Below, one piece after another: positions 10,813-20,750 of a DNA stretch of 64,000 nt; position 1 is the stretch's first letter, and each line of letters starts with the position of its first letter. Under the pieces are notes generated by a model that ran no database searches, was not told the DNA's origin, and was given only the letters and a program-made list of their open reading frames with translations. Made by a program: the position numbers and the translations under genes. Source of the stretch: Helicoverpa zea (taxonomy: Eukaryota > Arthropoda > Insecta > Lepidoptera > Noctuidae); contig NC_061476.1 in NCBI RefSeq assembly GCF_022581195.2, positions 7,796,098-7,860,097 of the forward strand, given 5' to 3'.

Positions 10813-12860
10813 CTGTTCTGTTGTTACTTGTTAGCCTAGTAATGTGAGGACACTTTTTCAAGTGATATTCTAATTTAATTAGTTTTAAAATGTTTAAGTA
10901 GTTCTTTGGTAATTAATGCTAGATTCCAGGTAATGTCGTTAAGTAGTATTTTATTTGGTAGTTCTTGGAGTTAGCCACTTTAGTGTTAGTGGTTGGTATT
11001 CAGAAGAATATAATATGCTAAAATATAGTTAATGTAGCTTTAAAGAGTAGCAAAATCTTGTGAATAGATCTCACAAATCTTAAAAATCTGTATAGGTGTG
11101 TGTATTAAAAACGTTTAAAAAATAAAAATATTGAAATATACGTATAAACAGGCAACAGGCTTACCTACTTAAAAACAAAATGAATTATTAACTGTTGAGG
11201 TAGTGATTTACAACTACAAACAGAAATGAAACTGTATTACTTACACCTTTCCAAAAATAGTGTAACATACACTACAAAAAGTTATAGAAATATGTTAAGT
11301 TACGTAATCAAGGTGTAGTTTAAAATACCTAAATATTCGAAGTATTCAAGACGGTGTTTTATGAACAGTAGCCATAAAGCTTCTCCCTTAAGTTGTAAAA
11401 CTACTTAATTGTAATTACTTATTATAACCAATAAACAAGTTTTAATTACTGGTCCTTGTTGTACAGTATATGTGTTATTTTACGGTATTGTTTGTTATTT
11501 ATATTTAGTACCATTTAATAGTACCTAAGTAATTTAAAATTTAATATTCTATTATTCAAAAAACTAATATTAAAGGTTCCATAATCTACTTTATGTACAT
11601 TGAATTTCCTCCTATTAAAAAAAAAAAAAAAAAAAAACAAATTAAATTGATTTCGTGACATCTAAGGCATTACTATAATGAAGAAAAAAAAATAAGTTTG
11701 TATGCCATTCATTAGGTAAGTATCGCTGGAAAATCCAAAAATCACTTTACTAACTATATTTACAAACTTAAAATTACTTTCTATAACTAAAAATCTACAA
11801 ACTTGAATAAAACGACTATAAAATAAATAGACGAGTGTCAGGCGTCGAATTACTCCTCAACATCGTTTCATCCATACATAGTTTGTATTATTTATTTCAT
11901 TGAAAAAAACAGTAACTATAGACTTTACTAATACAAAGTACAATATAACTGAAACACACTGGTCGTTACTCAAAACTTTTGCCACTATTACTCGACACCA
12001 CAAGCGATATAACCCAAACAAAAATACTCACCCGCTATTGCTTATGCCTTAAACCATCACCGCGCTCCACCCAGCAGTGGCAAGGTGCGGCCTGCACACA
12101 CTGTTACTAATGGATTGCCTTTTGTGCTGTTTATCATTGTTATGTAGTTAGCTATAAGTGACGTCATAAAAATATTGTAGTTTGGCTGAAGTTTCAGAAG
12201 ATGACGGCAAAGTTTTTAAGGAGTTATAGGACTTAAGAGACACACATTTGCAAGTTAATTTATTATGTGTAGAAAGTACATAAAGGTATATTTGAGGCGC
12301 ATGTTTTAAATAGATCCATTTATTTTCAGAAACACTGAAAACTATAGGGTTAAGAAGGTGACACCGGTGACACATAAAAATCTTTAGAAATTACAATAGT
12401 TCCTCTGTAGAAAGCTTCTGTTTAAATAGTTCTAACTAGTCTATAGTTTACCCAGGTCTCGGGAGAACCAGTTATAAACCGCAACCAGTTAAAAACCAGA
12501 TTATATCCTTTTTTCGTATTTTCTGAAGTTTTGTCGGAAAATCGCTACATAATGACTTCTGCATTTTTTATATCAGCAAGAATAGACCGCATACCGCACA
12601 CTACAATCAATTTTTTTAGGAAATCGTCTATTCAATCAAAGTTTTTAGTTAGTCTTTTTACCGGTCAAACACCCTGATCGTTGTAATTTACGCATTCCAT
12701 ATATCTACGTACTTATCAAGCGCCCGATCAAACTATCGGCCGACTAAAAATCTAAAAACAGAACTTCAATCTCAAAATCAAAACCAATCACCACTTTATA
12801 ATACTCTATACCCTATCGAATGACGTCAAATAGCGCCAAACAGACTTTTTAAACTGACAA
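10813..12860. other. No gene recognised
   Basis: Strongly AT-rich. A 20-bp A run lies near 11618-11638. No ORF, exon or family repeat was supported on either strand. Confidence 0.5.
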
Positions 12861-12871
12861 TACCATGCAAA

Positions 12872-12888
12872 CCGTTGCTTAGCAACGG
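12872..12888. promoter_or_regulatory. X-box-like RFX site, perfect palindrome
   Basis: CCGTTGCTTAGCAACGG is a 17-bp perfect palindrome. Its core GTTGCTTAGCAAC fits the insect X-box RYYVYY-N1-RRHRAC bound by RFX factors at ciliary and other genes. It is 250 bp upstream of a strong splice donor. Confidence 0.5.
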
Positions 12889-13009
12889 GATAACAAGTCT
12901 TAAAACCACGAAGCAACTATCAGTGCTACAAAACAATCATTTGAAGAGACACGTTTTAACAAAAAAATACTTAAATCACCCAAATTAAATAATCGAGTTT
13001 CCGAGCATG

Positions 13010-13138
13010 TATCGATAAGTTTAATCGAGATTTTTTGTAATCGATACCGGTGTTAGAATCGGTTTGAAAGTGAAAACTGATAGTTTTGCTCATGACCTTT
13101 CCAAAGCGAACGTATTGATTAAAGTTTTGTAACACCAG
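13010..13138 (+). promoter_or_regulatory. Candidate promoter and 5' noncoding exon
   Basis: TATCGATA at 13010-13017 equals the DRE element of insect promoters. A sequence without obvious repeats runs to ACACCAG|GTAAGTTTT, an ideal donor at 13138/13139. The first coding exon at 23371 needs an upstream noncoding exon on this strand, so this is a possible start. The link is inferred; another unseen gene could use it. Confidence 0.3.
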
Positions 13139-14289
13139 GTAAGTTTTCTAAGTGGTTATGTGTTAATTTATACTTTGTGTAGTCTAGATTTTTATTAGAT
13201 TTGGCTATTTGTGGCATTATTTTAATCAAAATAATAATGATTTTATAAGCGAAGTAAAAAAGTTATGGAATAAAAAACTTTATTTAAAGCTATAATTTGC
13301 AGAAAAGACGTATTATTTCTAAGGTACGTAAAGATTTTTTTTTTTTATCTTTAATATTTATATTATATTTTAATAAAAATATACATAAAGTAGTTCTTAA
13401 AAGTTCTAATGAATATGTAAGTATTTATTTCTGAGAACAATTTTGTCTAACTTAGAACTTTTTACTTTCATAATGATCTAATAATAATTCATTTTATTTA
13501 TATTTTATCTAAAACAAAAACAGCAAAAGTTGCTGCAAACATTTTATGAGCATTTTGAGCTACATTTAAATGAATGCTAACTGTTAAATTAGATAATTTC
13601 AAATAAATCATCCTACCTAAGTACATCTGAAAATAAAATGACTAAAACATCAATTTTCTTTTCGTTATTTTATAAAATCGCTTCCCAAGGGATCTCTCTC
13701 TCTCTCTGTTTTACGAACGTTTCTAAAAACCCTAAAATCGGTTTTGGCATGGACTGGGAAACCAACCCGAGACAGAAGTTGAGCTGTGCCACTGCTAGAC
13801 AGACGAGACAGCCTAGTATATTATTTTATCTATAGTTTTTTTCAGCTTCAGCTAAATCTACCTAACCGTAAAAAAACTGATAGGTATACATTTAATCTTT
13901 CATCTTCCTGTAACATACTTCACCTTTTTACCCAACTTTTATCTTAAACCACATAATCCAAACAGCCAAAATGACTCGTGCGCACACAATCAGAGTTTCA
14001 TTAATATATTTTATCAGTCTACCATTAAATATCTCTGGGAATCCATCAAAAACGGCTCAATCTTATCTCTGTTATAGGTTACAGAGATTTACTGTTTTTA
14101 TTAGTATATTTTTTATGTTACTGAGTGCTATTTTGTTCAGTTTTTTTTATTTAAGTTGGATAAAGGGTCCAGTGTCCTCCACATATACTTTTATTCTGTA
14201 ACGGTTACAGAAAAACACTTATTATAGAGCTTTTTAGTTTATTTAAACGTTGTTTTCTTTTGCCCTGTTTACAAGTTATTTGGTGTTGT
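13139..14289. other. No gene recognised
   Basis: AT-rich, with a short TCTCTCTCTCTCTG run near 13692. The frames of 65-76 codons here show no conserved composition or splice pattern and look incidental. Confidence 0.45.
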
Positions 14290-14395
14290 CGCAATACTAA
14301 CATCCATTCCCTTCTTTTTCATGTCTTCTTTCAAGCAATCAATCCATCTTTTCCTTGGTCTACATCTGCCTCTCCATCCATCCACATTCATCGAT
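14290..14395 (-). mobile_element. RTE-type LINE fragment (end of ORF)
   Basis: Minus strand encodes WRGRCRPRKRWIDCLKEDMK, then KKGMDVSIA, the C-terminal signature of insect RTE-like LINE proteins. About 35 codons only; degraded copy. Confidence 0.75.
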
Positions 14396-14867
14396 AATAT
14401 CTATACTGAAATTATATAAAGAAGAAGAGTTTGATTGCTTGAATTTTTTGACACTTATCAAAGCAAGTTATAGGCAGCTTTTATCCGGGTGCGAAGAGTT
14501 ATTATACTTACTTCCATAAAAAAATCAAACCCACCACATGAGAAGTATTACAGGAAATGTGCACACCACGAAATAGTAATTTGTAACTCGTAAAATAATT
14601 ATAGCTCGCTGTCGACAGTCGGTTTATGGCGTCCGTCTAAATATGACGCTTTATGGCTTTCCAATGATATTTTAGGGTCCAAATATTATATGGTGGAAAA
14701 TTATTTGAAGACGTATTTGAACGTATTGGGTAAGAAGTCTTGAATTTTACTCGACTGCAGCAGAAGTAGGGACTGAACACTCGTGTAATACTAGCTATTC
14801 TCTACTGTTATAATCTGTGGCTTGATGAAACTATTTTCCGCATCCGGATACAAAACAGCGAGTGTGT

Positions 14868-14940
14868 CTGATAACCAGTCTTGCCAAGGGGTATCGGGTT
14901 GCCCGGGTAGTTGGGTTTAAGAAGTCAGTCAGATGTTGAT
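14868..14940 (+). mobile_element. SINE body fragment
   Basis: GTCTGATAACCAGTCTTGCC then AAGGGGTATCGGGTTGCCCG matches part of the SINE body; truncated at both ends. Confidence 0.6.
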
Positions 14941-15001
14941 TTCACAATGGCATCATGTATCAAATAGTAAGCTTATGCACAGAACAACAAGTGTATGACG
15001 A

Positions 15002-15172
15002 TGTGGTGTGGTCTGGTCACGGTAGATTAGAAGAATTGAAATAATACGTCCATTTAGTTTGAAGGTCCGGTTTATTGTGTAAAAAGACAATATAAAGACA
15101 ATTACAAGTCAGTATTGCTGAAGAAGCATTTTAAATAAGGCTGTTTACATACATGGATGGTTACACACTACA
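15002..15172 (-). repeat. 3' LTR of the Ty3/Gypsy element
   Basis: 171 bp, identical to the copy at 20751-20921. The minus-strand sequence just before it (AACGGGGATGA, 15173-15183) is purine-rich and is a weak polypurine tract candidate. Confidence 0.95.
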
Positions 15173-15278
15173 TCATCCCCGTTATTTGAAAAAAAAAAAA
15201 ATGATTACAAGATTTTTTTTTTTTTTGTAACACTTATATATATCCTATGATTATTATTATATTTAAAATAATAGACTA

Positions 15279-15566
15279 CTATGGTTCCTTATACAATTTT
15301 GTCCTATTCTTATGAACTATTACATTTTTTCCATTAATATTAAGTTTAACATTAGGTGCAAGATCTTCAACTACAATATATGGGCCAGTGTACAAAGTAT
15401 CCAATTTATTTCCTATCTCATTTTTCAACAATAGTGCATCACCTGATTTGTAAACAATGGGATTACTTGACTTATCATAATTTAGTTTTCTACGTTCTTT
15501 ACTTACAATTAAATTATTTTTTGCATCTTTTTGAGCTTTCTGTAATCTGTACTTAAATTCTGACAC
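15279..15566 (-). pseudogene. pol: Integrase C-terminal (GPY/F-like) segment of pol, out of frame
   Basis: 95 codons encoding a basic region and LYTGPYIVVEDLAPNVKLNI, a GPY/F-type integrase C-terminal domain, ending in LYKEP. It is shifted one frame from the main pol ORF, with the break between about 15622 and 15634. There the plus strand shows CTACATACCTAC, as if 4 bp were duplicated. The break could be a real mutation or an assembly slip. The joined protein is not given. Confidence 0.75.
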
Positions 15567-15621
15567 ATAATTTTCAAAATTATACAGTGGTTCTACAACA
15601 TTACATAAATTATTAGGTAAT

Positions 15622-18600
15622 CTACATACCTACTTGTCCAAACACTAACTCAAAAGGTGTATATTTAGTCTCTGAATGTACAGTAGTGTTATATGAAAAA
15701 CACCAATACTGTAACCATGAACTCCAACTTGAAGGATGATTATCTGTTTGGATTCGTAAATAGGCTCCTAACACTTTATGTGCATTTTCTAATGATCCAA
15801 TACTTTGATGGTGGTAAGAAGTCGCGATTGTTTGTTTTATATTTAAAATTTTGCATAATTCTGACATAACCTTAGAAACAAACTCTGTACCCCTATCACT
15901 TGCAATTTCTTTTGGAATTCCGTATCGTAAAATAAAGTTTTCGACGAATGCTTTAGCAACTTCTGTTGTTGTTTTAGTTTTTAAAGGATATGCTTCAACA
16001 TATTTACTGAGCTCGCACTGTAATGTTAGAATATAATTGTAGCCTAAATCATCTTTATCTAATGGACCTACAATGTCTAAGAAAATTTTCTCAAAAGATG
16101 ATGATGCTGTGGATGTAATTTTTAATGGCTCCCTATGAATTTTTGTGTATTTTTGCTTTTGACAGTTGCTGCATTTTTCTACATAACATCTAACATCTTT
16201 TTCTAACGATGGCCAATAATAATATTTTTTAATCTTACTTATCATTCTCCGAACTCCTATATGACCACTACTAGGTAATAAATGAAAATCGTTCATTATT
16301 ACTTTTTTATCGTCATCATCATATATTCTTTGGACGTCCTTTATAACACATATTCGAGGAAACTCACTCGATTTATTTTTAGCAACATATTTGGCTATAC
16401 TTTCAATGAGCTCTTTATTTTTACGCGTTTTTATAATTATTAATTCTTCAATATTTATTGTTTTGCAAAATAACGCCAACTCTTTCAATAAATCGTCTCG
16501 CGAGTTTACTGATAAAGAAGATGAGCTTGCAAATACATTATTTTTTCTTTTACAATATACGAAAGTCCTATTCCTTGAAAAATATAACTTATCGTCATTT
16601 TTTAGTAATGTAAGTAATCTGCGCAGGTTTCTTTCCGGTAAAATAATTAATTCTACGTCCGTATCACATTTCTTAAGTACTTCGGCAACTTTAGGCTGAT
16701 CAGACCTATTGTCATCCGAAGTCCCAGTACTAGGTGTCAAATCAGTTGATTGTTGATTTTTTCTCAATTGCGCTCTAGTCATCACATTTATTATTTTGTT
16801 ATTCATTTGTTTTAACTCGTCTGATGTCAAAATAACTCTAGATAGCGCGTCGGCAACTACATTTTCTTTTCCTCTGACATATTCTACTTTAAAGTCGTAC
16901 TCCTCCAGTAAAAGACGAAATTTTGTTAAACGACTAGATGGATTTGACATGTTAAAAAGATAAAGCAAAGGCCTGTGGTCAGTTCTTATTACAAATTTTT
17001 TCCCATATAAATATGGCCTAAAATATTTTATTGACCAAACTATTGCCAGAAGTTCCTTTTCAATTGTTGCATAATTTAACTCTGCTTTATTTAAACTCCT
17101 ACTAGCATACGCTACGGGTTTTCCGTTAGAATTACTTAGCACACTGCCAATAGCAAAACCGGAACTATCTGTTTGTAAAATAAATTCATTTTCTTTCAAA
17201 AAATTTGGATAATCTAAAACAGGTGGACTAGATAGTGATTTTTTAAGAGTTTCAAAGGCATTCTGACATTCTGTAGTCCATTCAAACTGAACCTTCTTTC
17301 TACATAATTTGTTTAGTGGCACAACAATAGCTGCAAAGTTTCGAATAAATTTCCTGTAATAGTTGCTAAATGCAACAAAACGCTTGACGTCATCCGCACA
17401 TGTTGGTGTCGGATAACTTTCAATTACTCGGATCTTTTCAGGGTCAGGCAAAATACCTGAGGATGATATTACATGGCCTAAGTAAAGGACTTGTCGCTTT
17501 AGAAACTCACATTTAGAGGGATTTAGTTTTAGTTTAACTTTACGTAATCTTTCAAAAACAGACATAAGATTTTTATTATGTTCCACCAAATTGCGACCAA
17601 AAATAATTAAATCGTCTAAATAGACAATACATTTTTCGTAATTTAAACCCGACATAGCAACTGTCATTAATCTACTGAAGGCAGATGGACTAATTTTGAG
17701 CCCCATCGGTAACCTACACATCTGATACTGCCCTTTATCTGTCGTGAACGCCGTATATTTTCTAGATTCTTTTGAAAGATTACATTGATAATAACTACGA
17801 TTTAAATCACAATGGCTAAAGTACATAGCACCAGATAGAGACTCTAATATATCTGTTATGTTTGGGAGAGGAAATTTGTCGTCCTGTATTCTCTCATTTA
17901 GCTGTCTGTAGTCTACCACTACTCTCCATTGACGTTTACCGCTCCTATCTAACTTTTTAGGAACTAGTAACAGGGGGCTAGACCACTCACTGCAAGTTTT
18001 TTCTATAATGCCTTCTCGTAACATATCATCGATCTGTCTATTAAGTTCTTCTTTCTGCATAAATGGAATTCTATACTGTTTCTTATACGCAGGCGTAGCA
18101 TGTTCTTTTAAATGAATAGTCTGCTCGTAAACGTCCGTAACACTTAATTTGTCACCTGGTAAATGAAATATGTCCGAATATTTGGCACAGATTTGCTCGA
18201 TCGACAGCTGTTCTTCCTTGTTCAAGTATGAACCTACATTAAGTAATGAAAATAAGGTCTTTATCCTCTCTACATTAACATCCGGGCTTTCGTAATTACA
18301 AAAACTATAGTTTTCTAACCTATCAACTTCAAACTTATCCAAACATAGAGATACTTCCTTATCAGTGGTATTTAAAAGTCTTACAGGAATCCTACCATTT
18401 TTCGGCCTGGCTACCACACTAGCCAAAAATATACCCTGTCTAATCTCCTTCGGATAAATGACACATTCATAATTAATACTCGTAGGTATGAACTTAATGA
18501 CTTCACACCTCGGTCCGATAACAAAATTATAATTATAAAAATGTAAAGGCAATGAGACTCTACTCTCTGCAACTTTGAGAGATAAAGTATTTGAGTCATA

Positions 18601-19008
18601 ATCTATAATTCCACAATACCGTTTAATAAAATCTTGACCTAATATGCCTATCGACTTACATGGTAAATTCCTAAATACGTAGAACTTATGTTTAAAAATA
18701 ATATTCCTGAACTCTAGAGTTAAATAAACAAATCCTATAGACTTTAAACTTCCACCAATACCATGGATATTTAAATCGCACTTATGCAACTCTAGCTGAG
18801 CTAAATCTAAAATATCATAATTAACACACGATAAAGAGGCCCCTGTATCTACTAAAAATTCTAATTCTATGTTATTTAAACTTAAGTTTACCCAATTAAT
18901 GCTATCACAAGTAAAAACTTGATTAGGAACGAAAAAATGCTCCCAAATTTTGGTCCGCAGAAAGATCATTACGACTATTTTCTGAAGTCGGTAAATCATG
19001 TCGTTCAT
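15622..19008 (-). CDS. pol: Pol polyprotein: protease, reverse transcriptase, RNase H, integrase (frame interrupted near C-terminus)
   Basis: 1128 codons. Aspartic protease DTGAS at 54-58. RT palm: WRVVVDYRQLN at about 361, LPMGLKISPSAF at about 433, and the active site YLDD at 463-466. RNase H starts with TDSSG (Asp614) and includes TDHRPL. Integrase has the zinc-binding His909/His916 and Cys946/Cys949, and the DDE triad Asp978, Asp1038, Glu1074, with the usual 35-residue D-E spacing. All catalytic residues are present. The frame hits a stop at 15622, before the expected integrase tail, which continues in another frame at 15279-15566. Translation probably occurs by frameshift from gag; an internal ATG start is also possible. 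Confidence 0.93.
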   Translation of the reverse strand: MNDMIYRLQKIVVMIFLRTKIWEHFFVPNQVFTCDSINWVNLSLNNIELEFLVDTGASLSCVNYDILDLAQLELHKCDLNIHGIGGSLKSIGFVYLTLEFRNIIFKHKFYVFRNLPCKSIGILGQDFIKRYCGIIDYDSNTLSLKVAESRVSLPLHFYNYNFVIGPRCEVIKFIPTSINYECVIYPKEIRQGIFLASVVARPKNGRIPVRLLNTTDKEVSLCLDKFEVDRLENYSFCNYESPDVNVERIKTLFSLLNVGSYLNKEEQLSIEQICAKYSDIFHLPGDKLSVTDVYEQTIHLKEHATPAYKKQYRIPFMQKEELNRQIDDMLREGIIEKTCSEWSSPLLLVPKKLDRSGKRQWRVVVDYRQLNERIQDDKFPLPNITDILESLSGAMYFSHCDLNRSYYQCNLSKESRKYTAFTTDKGQYQMCRLPMGLKISPSAFSRLMTVAMSGLNYEKCIVYLDDLIIFGRNLVEHNKNLMSVFERLRKVKLKLNPSKCEFLKRQVLYLGHVISSSGILPDPEKIRVIESYPTPTCADDVKRFVAFSNYYRKFIRNFAAIVVPLNKLCRKKVQFEWTTECQNAFETLKKSLSSPPVLDYPNFLKENEFILQTDSSGFAIGSVLSNSNGKPVAYASRSLNKAELNYATIEKELLAIVWSIKYFRPYLYGKKFVIRTDHRPLLYLFNMSNPSSRLTKFRLLLEEYDFKVEYVRGKENVVADALSRVILTSDELKQMNNKIINVMTRAQLRKNQQSTDLTPSTGTSDDNRSDQPKVAEVLKKCDTDVELIILPERNLRRLLTLLKNDDKLYFSRNRTFVYCKRKNNVFASSSSLSVNSRDDLLKELALFCKTINIEELIIIKTRKNKELIESIAKYVAKNKSSEFPRICVIKDVQRIYDDDDKKVIMNDFHLLPSSGHIGVRRMISKIKKYYYWPSLEKDVRCYVEKCSNCQKQKYTKIHREPLKITSTASSSFEKIFLDIVGPLDKDDLGYNYILTLQCELSKYVEAYPLKTKTTTEVAKAFVENFILRYGIPKEIASDRGTEFVSKVMSELCKILNIKQTIATSYHHQSIGSLENAHKVLGAYLRIQTDNHPSSWSSWLQYWCFSYNTTVHSETKYTPFELVFGQVGM

Positions 19009-20131
19009 TTGTTATAAAATGATTTAGATTTCTATTATTAGAATAGTTTGCGTAATTGCCACGATTCCCACGAACATACCTGGAACCGTAACTTGACGCT
19101 CCTCGTCGATATACCTGAGCACCGCGGCTGCCTCGCCACGTGTTCCTTGATGCAGCAAAATTTTGATGCGCACTATGTGGCTGTCTACCTCGAAAATATC
19201 TCAATGAATTTCGACCACGAAATCCACGATGACCAAAATTATTAGTGCGAGTAGACCGACGGTTATACGACATGACGGTCTGACGCTCGGCAGTTAAGCT
19301 AGTTTCATCTTCGGCCACCCTAATAGCTTCCTTTAAGGAGGTCAAATTCCGTGCTGAAATAATTGTTCCTAACTTTTGACTTCTTAACCCTTCGGAAAAA
19401 CACCTAATAGCGTTCTTTTCATTAAGAGGACGCAATACCTCATACGCTTTATCATCGCCATTTGCCTGAGAAATGGTCAATTCTACAAACAACTTCTCTA
19501 TCTCTTGAGCAAACTCTGTAACTGACTTTTCACCTTGCCTAGCCTTTTGTAGTCTAGACTGTAAAGCAGTATCTGACTTGCGAGTAAGTAAATGTTTACG
19601 CATATCTTCTAATAGCAACTCAACAGAACTATAAGAAGTAGCTAAACGCATTTTTGCTCCATTAGTTAACCGACTCTTTAAAACAAAATTGATTAAAATC
19701 GACTTATCACCACCAATAAGCATTGAATCATATAATTCAATCGCAGAAATTAAGTCATTAGTCACCTCTTCATCACCAGTCATTTTAGGCAATAGGCTTA
19801 CAGCCGTCTTTAAATTAAACTTTTCACCTTGCACCGACATTGTGGCAGATTTATCTTGACTCTGACTACCGCTCGAAATAGATTCCATCTCAAATTTCAA
19901 AATTTTGTCATAGCATTTGTTTATACAAGAACATAAAAATAATAATTCTTTAGACGCCTCTTTAGGTAAAATACTCAAAATATTTTTAAACGACACATAC
20001 AAGTTCTTAGCTTCTAAAATCTTATTCTCAAAATTACTACCTACTCTTCTTGAAGGACCTAACTTAGAAATATAATCCGTACAATGTTTTAATTGCTTAT
20101 AAATATCTGATAATTTTAACTCTATACTCAT
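18923..20131 (-). CDS. gag: Gag polyprotein of the Ty3/Gypsy element
   Basis: 402 codons with ATG at 20131. Residues about 120-290 resemble the retrotransposon capsid fold (LQSRLQKARQGEKSVTEFAQ and CFSEGLRSQKLGTIISARNL). The C-terminal third is an RG-rich nucleic-acid-binding tail (RGFRGRNSLRYFRGR and following) in place of a CCHC zinc knuckle, of which I find none. It overlaps pol by 86 nt, and pol is in the +1 frame relative to gag, so ribosomal frameshifting would be needed for a Gag-Pol fusion. Confidence 0.88.
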   Translation of the reverse strand: MSIELKLSDIYKQLKHCTDYISKLGPSRRVGSNFENKILEAKNLYVSFKNILSILPKEASKELLFLCSCINKCYDKILKFEMESISSGSQSQDKSATMSVQGEKFNLKTAVSLLPKMTGDEEVTNDLISAIELYDSMLIGGDKSILINFVLKSRLTNGAKMRLATSYSSVELLLEDMRKHLLTRKSDTALQSRLQKARQGEKSVTEFAQEIEKLFVELTISQANGDDKAYEVLRPLNEKNAIRCFSEGLRSQKLGTIISARNLTSLKEAIRVAEDETSLTAERQTVMSYNRRSTRTNNFGHRGFRGRNSLRYFRGRQPHSAHQNFAASRNTWRGSRGAQVYRRGASSYGSRYVRGNRGNYANYSNNRNLNHFITNERHDLPTSENSRNDLSADQNLGAFFRS

Positions 20132-20270
20132 AATCTAATTCAATAAGTAAGTGTTAAGTGGCTCAACACTACACAAAAACAAAAAAATATTAAGTACTAG
20201 GTAAAATCACTTACTAAAATAAAAGAAATTAAGACGCGCGTACTAATTACGACTTACTTGTTGGTCACTC

Positions 20271-20564
20271 TTACACCTTGGTTTCTGGGTCCTCATGCTC
20301 CCTGATTTCCCTGCGACGTCGGTAGCTGACACGCGCGAGAACTCGTTCCAAAGCGTCACTCCTGAGCTGTTTCTGCATCCAGTTGGTGTGGCATCGTTTG
20401 TACAGGCAGAAGAATCCAATCAACACCGCCAGCAGCATACAGGCGCAGATTATGGACAGAAGGATATTGTTCGTCTGGAGATGTTCCGCCGTCGCTTTTG
20501 CGTGGTTGCTTCCGGCTGCAGACTGTGCAATGACCACTTGTTCCTTGCTTTGAGTTGTGCCCAT
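20271..20564 (-). CDS. Small ORF upstream of gag: predicted N-myristoylated single-pass membrane protein
   Basis: 97 codons from the first ATG after the primer site (ATCATGGGC: A at -3, G at +4) to TAA/stop at 20271. The product starts MGTTQSKEQ, a textbook N-myristoylation context (Gly2, Ser6, Lys7). It has a polar stretch to about residue 33, a transmembrane helix at about 36-58 (LLSIICACMLLAVLIGFF), then CLYKRCHTNW and a basic, Arg-rich tail. An upstream in-frame extension (to 20657) has only a TTG start and is disregarded. It lies between the primer site and gag, where a Gypsy element normally has only leader. Similar short myristoyl-plus-transmembrane proteins occur in insect databases as I recall, but I cannot search. 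Role unknown; membrane targeting of particles or an accessory function are guesses. Confidence 0.7.
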   Translation of the reverse strand: MGTTQSKEQVVIAQSAAGSNHAKATAEHLQTNNILLSIICACMLLAVLIGFFCLYKRCHTNWMQKQLRSDALERVLARVSYRRRREIREHEDPETKV

Positions 20565-20732
20565 GATGTTGGTTCGTTCTTGGTTGGTGTTCTTCGTCGA
20601 TATTCCAAAAATCGCAAGAATCTTGATGATGGATGCCAATGCAATATCCAAAATCAATCAATAGCCCGACGTTTTGAAGATTGAGAAATATTATAGAGGT
20701 AGAAAGTCCATGTAGGTAGATACAGAGTAGCT

Positions 20733-20750
20733 AGTATGGCAGGGTCGCCA
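20733..20750 (-). promoter_or_regulatory. Primer binding site, tRNA-Arg-like
   Basis: Directly after the 5' LTR the minus strand reads TGGCGACCCTGCCATACT. It starts with TGG, the complement of a tRNA CCA end, and resembles the tRNA-Arg sites of the Drosophila mdg1/412 elements (TGGCGACCGTG). The exact primer tRNA is inferred. Confidence 0.75.

Noticed and set aside
15173..15278. Envelope gene downstream of pol in the LTR element
   Set aside because: Only about 106 bp separate the integrase tail from the 3' LTR; there is no room for an envelope.
20565..20657. N-terminal extension of the small pre-gag ORF with a hydrophobic, signal-like start
   Set aside because: It has no ATG; the apparent start codon at 20657 is TTG. 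The first ATG at 20564 is in good context and gives the myristoylation start.
20295..20684. 129-codon open frame on the plus strand across the pre-gag ORF
   Set aside because: It mirrors the minus-strand ORF on the opposite strand and shows no domain; two further frames here (20356-20661, 20450-20644) are also shadows.
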